Positions 7,223-12,620 of a stretch of DNA of 13,580 bases are shown here, one piece after another. Source of the DNA: JANNFX01 sp031380225 (GTDB lineage Bacteria; Pseudomonadota; Alphaproteobacteria; Rhizobiales; Hyphomicrobiaceae); the NCBI GenBank assembly GCA_031380225.1, contig JANNFX010000093.1:1-13580 (forward strand), given 5' to 3'. The notes beneath the pieces were generated by a model that worked only from the letters and a program-made list of their open reading frames with translations, was not told where the DNA came from and ran no database searches. The first letter of the stretch is position 1. The number at the start of each line of letters is the position of its first letter. A program made the translations under genes and the position numbers.

Positions 7223-7521
7223 CTAGCCCGGCCTTCTCAAAGGGTTTGGGATCGACATCGCATGAGCGCGAGCCGGTCCGCGGCGTCGTGGCATAACCAC
7301 GCTCCGCGTGGACGACGTCTAAAGGCGTAGTCTCGCTTACGTTTGAGACGTCCAAGGCCGAGGCCGGCCGCGGGTGAGCGACCCGATGGGCGGGGAAAAT
7401 TAGACGGCAGTGTGTGTCGCGATGGCGTTGCGTAGACATGCTACCCGTCGCCCAACTCTCCTGACCTGTCGTCAAATTTTCCTCCGTGCCGCCCCCCAAC
7501 CCTTTGAGAAGGCCGGGCTAG
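7222..7521. repeat. 300-bp segment bounded by 27/28-nt inverted repeats, MITE-like or a structured leader
   Basis: The left arm (7223-7250) and right arm (7495-7521) are reverse complements over 27 bases except for one extra T in the left arm. The 5-base word GCCCA stands on each side (7217-7221 and 7522-7526), which could be a target-site duplication. Alternatively the palindromic CTAG at each outer end could be the duplicated target. Inside are further stems: 7284-7289 with 7312-7317 enclosing CCACG/CGTGG; GACGTCT (7314-7320) with AGACGTC (7346-7352); and 17-base arms 7394-7410 and 7466-7482 matching at 15 positions. No transposase is encoded. A minus-strand ORF (7499 to 7212, TTG start) crosses the segment and overlaps the helicase start by 11 bases; nothing in it looks like a protein family, and I do not call it a gene. 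Confidence 0.75.
7232..7238 (-). promoter_or_regulatory. Helicase Shine-Dalgarno GAGAAGG within an inverted-repeat arm
   Basis: On the minus strand GAGAAGG ends nine bases before the ATG at 7222. The whole motif lies in the left arm of the 300-bp element and is fully complementary to 7506-7512 in the right arm. In an mRNA starting upstream of 7521 it would be paired and hidden unless the fold opens. Confidence 0.6.
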
Positions 7522-7720
7522 GCCCACTCCTGCAGTGACCGGGATTGCATTGCACTGAGACGGCCCAAGATCAAGGATATTGGACAATGTGGCTATGGCG
7601 CAGCATTGCCCTCAGCAATTCATTTTGAGCGCGCAAGTCGGCTGCATTTCGTGTCGAAAAGCCTAAACTGAGCGCCGTCCACACCAGATTGCAGAAAAAG
7701 ATAATTGGGGAGTTCAATCC
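7522..7720. other. Divergent spacer between the inverted-repeat segment and the small membrane protein gene
   Basis: About 200 bases without a gene. It should hold the promoters for the helicase (minus) and for the small membrane protein (plus), but I find no -35/-10 pair good enough to call on either strand. The only clear site is the Shine-Dalgarno at its right end. Confidence 0.5.
7707..7712 (+). promoter_or_regulatory. Strong Shine-Dalgarno for the small membrane protein
   Basis: GGGGAG lies eight bases before the ATG at 7721. It is the clearest ribosome-binding site near this short ORF and supports its being translated. Confidence 0.7.
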
Positions 7721-7978
7721 ATGGACGATCTTGTCAATACCGTCTTACTGACAGCCATCGGACCTGGCGCACTGACCGGCCTTTTAGCAGGCTGGTGGCG
7801 CGGTGGTATGATGACAGCCATCGTGACAGCAGTTGCAGGCGGCGCCCTTGGGCTTGGCTGCGCGATGCTGGCCAACTCCAGCCTCGGCTCTGCGGGACCA
7901 GGCGCGCTTGTAGCCGGATCTATTGCAGGTGGCCTTATCGCCGCCAGCATAGTACCGCGCTTATTGGCCAGCCGTTAA
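7721..7978 (+). CDS. Small glycine-rich membrane protein of unknown function
   Basis: The product is 85 residues and almost wholly hydrophobic. Three hydrophobic stretches can be seen, near residues 6-25, 30-49 and 60-80, broken by WWRGG (25-29) and by a Ser/Gly turn (about 53-59). The stretches are rich in small residues with GxxxG-like spacing (AVAGGALGLG, GSIAGGLIA), a pattern common in tightly packed helices and in glycine-zipper proteins. A strong Shine-Dalgarno supports the start at 7721. I do not recognise a named family and assign no function; it is expected in the inner membrane. It is the only plus-strand gene between 1286 and 12620 and converges on the DUF3108 gene with only nine bases between the stops. 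Confidence 0.75.
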   Translation: MDDLVNTVLLTAIGPGALTGLLAGWWRGGMMTAIVTAVAGGALGLGCAMLANSSLGSAGPGALVAGSIAGGLIAASIVPRLLASR

Positions 7979-7987
7979 ACCAGCGTG

Positions 7988-8857
7988 CTAGTCAACGAGC
8001 GCAACTTGACCGTTGCCTGGGGCTTTGAAGCTGACATGCTCAACTGCGATTTCGGCCTGACCGGCGACGGTCGGTATCACCAGCCGTTGCGGCACGGACT
8101 GATGTGCTTCTGGCACGTGCGGGATCGTAATTTCGATGCCGGTCCTGCGCGCCAGGTTTTCGGTGGCGTCGTTGGCTTGATAGCCGCCGATTGGGATGTA
8201 CTTGACTCTGCAAACAGTTGCTGTCGCGGTCGAGCCTTCAATTGCCTCCTGACGACGGAACGAGAGTTGCAGATCAAAACGCTGGCGGCCGTCAAAAATA
8301 GCGACCTTTCGCGCGCACGGATCTCCGCCGGTATCTTGCGTTAGCGCCATAATGGCACTCAGTGGATCCAGCACATCTTTCAAGTGCTCGCGTTTCAGGG
8401 GCACAGTATTGTCGAGCAGCGGCGGCGGCGGATCAATTGTGACCGTTTCAACAGCGCCACTCTTGAACCCCATGCGGAGCGCACCGTTCTTAAGTGTGCT
8501 TTCATGATCGAAGCCAAAAGTCTTGGGCTTCGGAGCATCCGGCGAGACGCCGTCGGTCTGGCTCAATCCGCGCCACGAGAAGGCGCCCATCAGCAGCGAA
8601 AGATTGACATCGCTTTTGAGCTTGTAGGTCTGTCCTTGAATTTCGGAGACATAGTCGAACGTGCCGACACCAAAGCCGTTGAGCGACACTTTATAGTGGG
8701 CAGATACGGATGCCGATTTTGGGCTGGCAGCCAGGTTATGGTCTGCCGAGTGAGCCGGCGAGGTAGCCGCGGGGGCGGTCAAGGTCGCGGCAGCGACGGC
8801 TATTGCCGATGCTGCAAGACGACTTCGGACCTGAAGAGGCTTATGCAAAAACAACAT
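7988..8857 (-). CDS. Periplasmic DUF3108-family protein
   Basis: The product is 289 residues. Residues 1-38 form a signal peptide: basic start (HKPLQVRSR), alanine-rich core, likely cut near PAHSA. The rest matches my memory of the DUF3108 pattern: YKVSLNGFGVGTFDY, YKLKSDVNLSLLMG, a DPPPPLLDNTVP region, LDPLSAIMAL and CARKVAIFDGRQRFDL. This family is common in alphaproteobacteria, is secreted to the periplasm or outer membrane, and is predicted to be a beta-rich barrel-like or lipocalin-like fold. Its role is unknown. The two cysteines in the mature part (in DPCARK and TVCRVK) are far enough apart in sequence to form a disulfide. I chose the ATG at 8857; a GTG at 8872 in the same frame would add five residues. 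It stands alone, with 158 bases upstream to the next stop. Confidence 0.85.
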   Translation of the reverse strand: MLFLHKPLQVRSRLAASAIAVAAATLTAPAATSPAHSADHNLAASPKSASVSAHYKVSLNGFGVGTFDYVSEIQGQTYKLKSDVNLSLLMGAFSWRGLSQTDGVSPDAPKPKTFGFDHESTLKNGALRMGFKSGAVETVTIDPPPPLLDNTVPLKREHLKDVLDPLSAIMALTQDTGGDPCARKVAIFDGRQRFDLQLSFRRQEAIEGSTATATVCRVKYIPIGGYQANDATENLARRTGIEITIPHVPEAHQSVPQRLVIPTVAGQAEIAVEHVSFKAPGNGQVALVD

Positions 8858-8921
8858 GACACGACCACTCACTCGAACAGCATGACGCCAATGGCACCGG
8901 CAGAACCGGGCTACGCAGGGT

Positions 8922-8943
8922 TTGAGACGATTGTTTGTCTCAA
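8922..8943. other. Small hairpin between DUF3108 and the next upstream gene
   Basis: TTGAGAC (8922-8928) and GTCTCAA (8937-8943) form a perfect 7-bp stem with an 8-nt loop. There is no T run in either direction. It lies where the upstream gene (stop 9016) should end and the DUF3108 promoter should lie, so it could be a weak terminator or an operator; it may also be chance. Confidence 0.35.
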
Positions 8944-9015
8944 GCGTGGAGTGTGCACAGGAAATCGTAAAGACTTCGCTGACGTGTGCGTCGAATAGGG
9001 AATTTCAGAGATCAA

Positions 9016-9552
9016 CTAGGCGGCTAGCGCTTCAGCCTTGACCGGCTTGCGGAGGATCTCAAACGGATGCACCGTTGCTGTCGCGGATGCAACGGCCACT
9101 ATTGGCGCCTGTTGCATGGCGACGAGTTCGGCCCGTAGACCTTCGAGCGCGTATCCCGCCGCATCAAGCCGGTCACTGGCCGACTTCTGCAGGCGCTGAG
9201 CGGCACCGGCCGTAAGTACGCCATGCCCAATGATCTCGTTGAGTTGCTGCCACTGCCGCTTCACCAGTTCAATCGGATCGTGTTGAACCGGAACCGGCAC
9301 GGCACACCTAGCAACCGGCACGGCTGTCACTTGGGCGACAGCCGGACGAAACCAGGCGAGAACTCCGCCCAAAATCGAATACCGCTTATCTGTGAGCGCC
9401 AATTCAGGCACGATCTGAACCTCAATAGGTCGCCTCAATGGCGAGGCCCGCCGCTTCGTTACAGCGGCACACTGACCATATTCGCCAAAACAGACAAGAG
9501 TAAATGACCCGAATATGATCAACACTTGATAGATTAAAGCATTAACGTTCAC
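9016..9552 (-). CDS. Hypothetical membrane-associated protein
   Basis: I do not recognise this protein. The frame is open from 9840, but the part before 9632 is inside the DUF1287 gene, so the true start must be later. No ATG is available. The GTG at 9552 would give 178 residues, and a GTG at 9525 would give 169. Neither has a good Shine-Dalgarno. From 9552 there is a hydrophobic N-terminal stretch (residues 4-20), a basic patch (KRRASPLRR), a second mildly hydrophobic part (GVLAWFRPAVAQVTAVPVA), then a helical, coiled-coil-like region (DPIELVKRQWQQLNEIIG through LRAELVAMQQ). One or two membrane passes with a helical tail are likely. Stop TAG is at 9016-9018. It follows the DUF1287 gene on the same strand after 79 bases and may be cotranscribed if the hairpin between them is leaky. 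Confidence 0.5.
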   Translation of the reverse strand: MNVNALIYQVLIIFGSFTLVCFGEYGQCAAVTKRRASPLRRPIEVQIVPELALTDKRYSILGGVLAWFRPAVAQVTAVPVARCAVPVPVQHDPIELVKRQWQQLNEIIGHGVLTAGAAQRLQKSASDRLDAAGYALEGLRAELVAMQQAPIVAVASATATVHPFEILRKPVKAEALAA

Positions 9553-9588
9553 GACGATGCATATACTGCAACTCGCACAGCCGAACGA

Positions 9589-9612
9589 AAAGGCGCCAAT
9601 ACTTTCGCCTTT
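9589..9612 (-). terminator. Candidate terminator after the DUF1287 gene
   Basis: AAAGGCG (9589-9595) and CGCCTTT (9606-9612) form a 7-bp stem with a 10-nt loop. On the minus strand the stem runs into TTTTCGTT, a short broken T run. It begins 20 bases after the stop of the DUF1287 gene. The T tract is weak, so attenuation or a simple stem in a longer transcript is equally possible. Confidence 0.4.
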
Positions 9613-9631
9613 CGAATGCCGGCCCTGTTGA

Positions 9632-11191
9632 TCACCTTTGAATTGAACCGAGACTAGGAATCTCAAGTCCGGCGCGATCGGCGGCCTGGGCTTTTTTAAC
9701 CTTCTTGACCACAGACGGCGCTGATGCTGCGCGAGGCGCAGCAGTTTTAGCCGAGCTAGCGACCGGCGTTGGCGCAACGGCGGGACGTTTGGCACCCGAA
9801 TAGCGGTAATGACCAGTAATTTCGTCGACAAACAAGCCATCCTCGATTTGAGGACCCCAACCGCGATTATGGATGATCATCAATTGCCCGGATGGGCCAA
9901 TCATATCCGAAACAATAGCGATATGAGTGCGCGAATGGGCATTCTGTGGCCGGTAATAGCTAACGATATCGCCCGGCATATAGTCTTCGCCGAACTCTGT
10001 AATCGGCAATTCATCGCCGAATTTCGCAAAAAACTTTTGCAAAGTCGTGACCCGCCGGTGATCGATGTTGGTATCGCCAGACCCGACTTTAGATTGATGG
10101 ACGAGTTGCTGGAGATCAACGCCAAGCTCGCGGTAGGCGCGCACGATGACGTCGGTACAAACTCCGTAGAACGCCGGCAGGTCGCCCATCGGATAAGACA
10201 GGGTCTGGTATTTGTCGGTGTAAACGGTGAAGCCATCGAGCTGCGTCCGGGCAGCCGTTGCCAGCGCCCGTCCGAAGGTTTCGGGGTCTATCGACGTATT
10301 GGAGACCTGGTCGCCAAGAAAGAAGGCCGGCGTGCGTTTGACCGCAACCTCGCGAACGCAGCTGTTTTCAGGCAAGAATTGCGGCTCAACAGGCGCAGTT
10401 ACAGGGGCTGGCAGCGCTGGCAGAGTTGGTTCAGGGACCAATAATGCCAGCACTTCAGGAACGGCAGGCGTAACGGACGGGGCCAGAAGTTCCGCATCTG
10501 AACTGGGTTGCAGTGCGCCGGCCGCTGGTTCCGAAGCCACAACGACAGGCGCAGGCGATGATTCGCGCGCGATGACCGGCGGACTAAGGCTTGGATCAAG
10601 CACGTTCTGCGGTGACAGCAAAGCTGGAGATGCAACGCTATTTGGGCTCGAACTCTGCATTACCGGGGCTTCGACGCTCTTGCTTGACAATACATGACCC
10701 GGCATCCCGCCGGTCAGCGCGTCCGTTGTATCGGGGACAGTGGCCGCAACAGTTGGCGGCACATCAACAATCGGCCAATTCGATAACGATGGCGCCGTCT
10801 CGACAATCACATTCGCAACTGGTGGTGCTGTTGCAATGACGACCGGCGCGTCGTTGGCGACCGGTGCCGTGGGCCGCGCGAACGGTGGTGCTACCGGAAG
10901 GTGATGCGCCGTCGGGGCCGGCTGGGAAGGAGCTGATGGTTGCCAACGCAACGCCTGGCTGCTGCCAATTGCGAAAGCTACGATCAGGAACGGCAGCATC
11001 AACAGCGTCAGCGCTTGACGGTCATCCTGAGAATAAGGTGAGGTAACGGCCGCCGCGCGGACTTGTGCGGTATAAGCTTTTTTGCGTGAAATGCCCGTCG
11101 AAGCAAGACGGTCAAGCGCCACCGCCGGCTGCGCCCTACCGCTAGGGCTCCGATTCTTAGCCTTCGACCTCTGCTTCTTTTGCTTTTTCAC
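9632..11191 (-). CDS. Membrane-anchored DUF1287 (NlpC/P60-like cysteine peptidase fold) protein with Pro/Ala-rich linker
   Basis: The product is 519 residues from the GTG at 11191. A very basic N-terminus (KKQKKQRSKAKNR) precedes one membrane helix (about 61-78, LTLLMLPFLIVAFAIGSS), so the rest should face the periplasm. Residues 80-300 are a Pro/Ala/Val/Ser-rich low-complexity linker. The DUF1287 domain covers about 305-470: YGVCTDVIVRAYR, NIDHRRV, MPGDIVSYY, HIAIVSD, IHNRGWGPQIEDGLF and ITGHYRY. C345 is the likely nucleophile and H423 (in HIAIVSD) its partner, as in related amidase folds. DUF1287 proteins are unassigned; cell-wall peptide cleavage is a fair guess. A basic tail (VVKKVKK) closes it. 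I prefer GTG 11191 to TTG 11248 because AGAGGTGG lies four bases upstream and a promoter-like pair fits just above. Confidence 0.85.
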   Translation of the reverse strand: MKKQKKQRSKAKNRSPSGRAQPAVALDRLASTGISRKKAYTAQVRAAAVTSPYSQDDRQALTLLMLPFLIVAFAIGSSQALRWQPSAPSQPAPTAHHLPVAPPFARPTAPVANDAPVVIATAPPVANVIVETAPSLSNWPIVDVPPTVAATVPDTTDALTGGMPGHVLSSKSVEAPVMQSSSPNSVASPALLSPQNVLDPSLSPPVIARESSPAPVVVASEPAAGALQPSSDAELLAPSVTPAVPEVLALLVPEPTLPALPAPVTAPVEPQFLPENSCVREVAVKRTPAFFLGDQVSNTSIDPETFGRALATAARTQLDGFTVYTDKYQTLSYPMGDLPAFYGVCTDVIVRAYRELGVDLQQLVHQSKVGSGDTNIDHRRVTTLQKFFAKFGDELPITEFGEDYMPGDIVSYYRPQNAHSRTHIAIVSDMIGPSGQLMIIHNRGWGPQIEDGLFVDEITGHYRYSGAKRPAVAPTPVASSAKTAAPRAASAPSVVKKVKKAQAADRAGLEIPSLGSIQR

Positions 11192-11195
11192 ACTG

Positions 11196-11203
11196 CCACC
11201 TCT
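11196..11203 (-). promoter_or_regulatory. Shine-Dalgarno deciding the GTG start of the DUF1287 gene
   Basis: AGAGGTGG on the minus strand has its AGAGG core seven bases from the GTG at 11191. The longer TTG-started reading (11248) has no comparable site, and its start would lie upstream of the likely -10 box. Confidence 0.7.
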
Positions 11204-11234
11204 GTGTCCGGGATCATGCGGCACAGTTTTGTTA

Positions 11235-11264
11235 AGTGTACCTCGCAACTGCCTGTCTAACCAA
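11235..11264 (-). promoter_or_regulatory. Candidate sigma70-type promoter of the DUF1287 gene
   Basis: On the minus strand TTGGTT (11264-11259) and TACACT (11240-11235) are separated by 18 bases. The expected start of transcription leaves a short leader of about 37 bases that contains the Shine-Dalgarno. The -35 matches consensus only in part. Confidence 0.45.
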
Positions 11265-11314
11265 TAGAAAATAATAGTTACCGAATCCTGACGTTATGAT
11301 CTGATTTAAGATTG

Positions 11315-12181
11315 TCACACTATTTGAGCCATACGACGGACGTCTTCCGGAGTTGCGCCTGCACCGCGCAAAGCCTTGAGCGACGTGTCGGCGTCGCTCT
11401 TCGACAGCTTCCGACCCGTGTCATCCATTAGCAGCCGGTGGTGCGCATAAAGCGGCTCCGGCAGATCGAGGAGCACCTGCAGCAATCGTTGCAGACTGGT
11501 CGCCTGGAACAGATCGGCGCCGCGCGTAACATGGGTCACATCCTGGCGCGCATCGTCACAAACGACCGCGAGATGATAACTGGCCGGAAAGTCTTTCCGC
11601 ACGATGACGGCATCGCCCCAAACTTCAGGCGTAGCGATTTGCATCGTTATTGCGTCATCTGCGGGATCATACTCACGCCACGACAATGCCCGGCCATTCA
11701 GTTTTTCGGCAACTGCCTCTGAAGCACGGTCGCTATCAATACGCAGCGCGAACGGTTGGCCCGCAGCTTTACGATCGGCGATTTCAGCGTGAGACAAGCG
11801 CTTGTGCAAGCCTGGATAGATAGGCGCACCATCGGGATCGGCGGCACCAGGCTGCGCCGATGATTGAATTTCGGTGCGGGTTGCGAAACACGGATACAGC
11901 AGGCCCATGGCTTCGAGTTTCGCCGCCATGGCGCGGTAAAATGGAAAGTGCCTAGATTGACGAAGTACCGGCTGTTCCCACGTCGCGCCGAGCCAAGCCA
12001 GATCCTCAAAAATCCCGGCCACAAATTGCTCCCGGCAGCGCGCCGTATCGATATCCTCAATACGCAATAAAAACTTGCCGCCTCGTTTTTGGGCCTGGCT
12101 AAAACCGTCGAGCGCTGAAAGTGCGTGACCCAGATGCAGTTCGCCATTCGGGCTCGGCGCAAATCGGAAGGTGGGTGTCAC
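11315..12181 (-). CDS. gluQ: Glutamyl-Q tRNA(Asp) synthetase
   Basis: The product is 288 residues, the length of a GluRS catalytic core without the anticodon-binding domain. It has the class I signatures HLGH (16-19) and KLSKS (258-262), FRFAPSPNGELHLGHALSA-like N-terminus, and LRIEDIDTARCR. GluQ activates glutamate and transfers it to the queuosine base at position 34 of tRNA(Asp), not to the tRNA end. The zinc ligands of the E. coli enzyme are mostly missing: where E. coli has two close cysteines this one has YPCFATR with one, and the later cysteine is also gone. Zinc-free forms are usual in this group, so activity is likely kept. The start is GTG at 12181, with AAGGA ten bases upstream; no ATG fits the conserved N-terminus. 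It diverges from the SRP RNA gene. Confidence 0.94.
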   Translation of the reverse strand: MTPTFRFAPSPNGELHLGHALSALDGFSQAQKRGGKFLLRIEDIDTARCREQFVAGIFEDLAWLGATWEQPVLRQSRHFPFYRAMAAKLEAMGLLYPCFATRTEIQSSAQPGAADPDGAPIYPGLHKRLSHAEIADRKAAGQPFALRIDSDRASEAVAEKLNGRALSWREYDPADDAITMQIATPEVWGDAVIVRKDFPASYHLAVVCDDARQDVTHVTRGADLFQATSLQRLLQVLLDLPEPLYAHHRLLMDDTGRKLSKSDADTSLKALRGAGATPEDVRRMAQIV

Positions 12182-12254
12182 TGTGTTGATATCCTTGGCC
12201 TTATCCCGCGACTACAGCACATCATTGCCGCGGACAAAACCGCCGCTCGAACCC

Positions 12255-12283
12255 TTGCACCGGCGCGCTTGATGGCCCATAAT
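12255..12283 (+). promoter_or_regulatory. Sigma70-type promoter of the SRP RNA gene
   Basis: TTGCAC (12255-12260) and CATAAT (12278-12283) are separated by exactly 17 bases. The first base of the folded RNA (about 12290-12291) lies seven bases after the -10 box, just where transcription should begin. Confidence 0.82.
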
Positions 12284-12289
12284 CTCCAC

Positions 12290-12380
12290 GGGCTGGCGGC
12301 GGACGCATCCCTCGCCAACCGGGTCAGGTCCGGAAGGAAGCAGCCCTAACGATCCGGGTGTGGGTCGTCCGTCAGCCTCT
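12290..12380 (+). ncRNA. ffs: Signal recognition particle RNA, small (4.5S) bacterial type
   Basis: The universal SRP helix 8 is present: GGTCAGGTCCGGAAGGAAGC at 12322-12341 followed by AGCC, with the GGAA tetraloop at 12332-12335 closed by TCC and GGA, and the symmetric internal loop needed to bind Ffh. The ends pair as well: GGCTGGCGGCGGACG from 12291 with CGTCCGTCAGCC ending at 12377. The RNA is about 90 nt, the short form without an Alu domain. It joins Ffh to deliver membrane proteins to the translocon. The exact 3' end is uncertain because no T run follows at once. Confidence 0.95.
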
Positions 12381-12390
12381 ATTTCGCTCA

Positions 12391-12594
12391 CGGCGCTGAT
12401 CGCGCCTGCGCGGGGGCGCCGCTTGCGGCGGACCGCGTTGCGGTCTTCGGCCCTTTCGGGCCGTACGTGAGATTACATTCAACCGGCGCTGATCGCGCCT
12501 CCGCGGGGGCGCCTTGCTCCCCGGCCCTTCGGGCCGATTTGATTGGAGTCTTCGGCCCTTCCGGCCGCTTGGCACCGCGTTTCGGTCTTGGCCC
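12391..12594. repeat. Repeat- and hairpin-rich spacer between ffs and dnaX
   Basis: A 30-bp unit occurs at 12391-12420 and 12484-12513 with one mismatch. A second unit of the form CGGCCC-loop-GGGCCG is found three times: 12448-12463, 12522-12536 and, in shortened form, 12553-12567. The first and third are preceded by GTCTT or AGTCTT. A third unit (GCCGCTTG, ACCGCGTT, CGGTCTT in order) occurs from 12418 and again, reduced, at 12564-12594. Each unit contains or forms a GC-rich stem. No convincing ORF is seen. It resembles a REP/BIME-type patch and may end ffs transcription or sit in the dnaX leader. Confidence 0.75.
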
Positions 12595-12620
12595 AATCAG
12601 GCCGCTAGTTTGAGCACACC

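Noticed and set aside
6308..7330. Plus-strand ORF of 340 codons
   Set aside because: Antisense to the conserved helicase motifs; the opposite strand clearly codes, and the peptide has no family features.
7522..7720. Promoters for the helicase or the small membrane protein
   Set aside because: Several partial boxes can be picked (for example TAAACT near 7665), but none has a matching partner at 16-18 bases.
8384..8998. Plus-strand ORF of 204 codons
   Set aside because: Mostly antisense to the DUF3108 gene, whose signal peptide and family motifs are convincing; no ribosome-binding site.
9553..9840. N-terminal part of the 274-codon frame ending at 9016
   Set aside because: It overlaps the conserved end of the DUF1287 gene in another frame and is arginine/leucine-rich; only the part from about 9552 on is protein-like.
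9809..10444. Plus-strand ORF of 211 codons
   Set aside because: Antisense to the DUF1287 catalytic domain, no family features.
12391..12513. CRISPR array
   Set aside because: Only two copies of the 30-bp unit, with a 63-base gap that itself contains other repeat units, and no cas genes; it does not have the regular repeat-spacer form.
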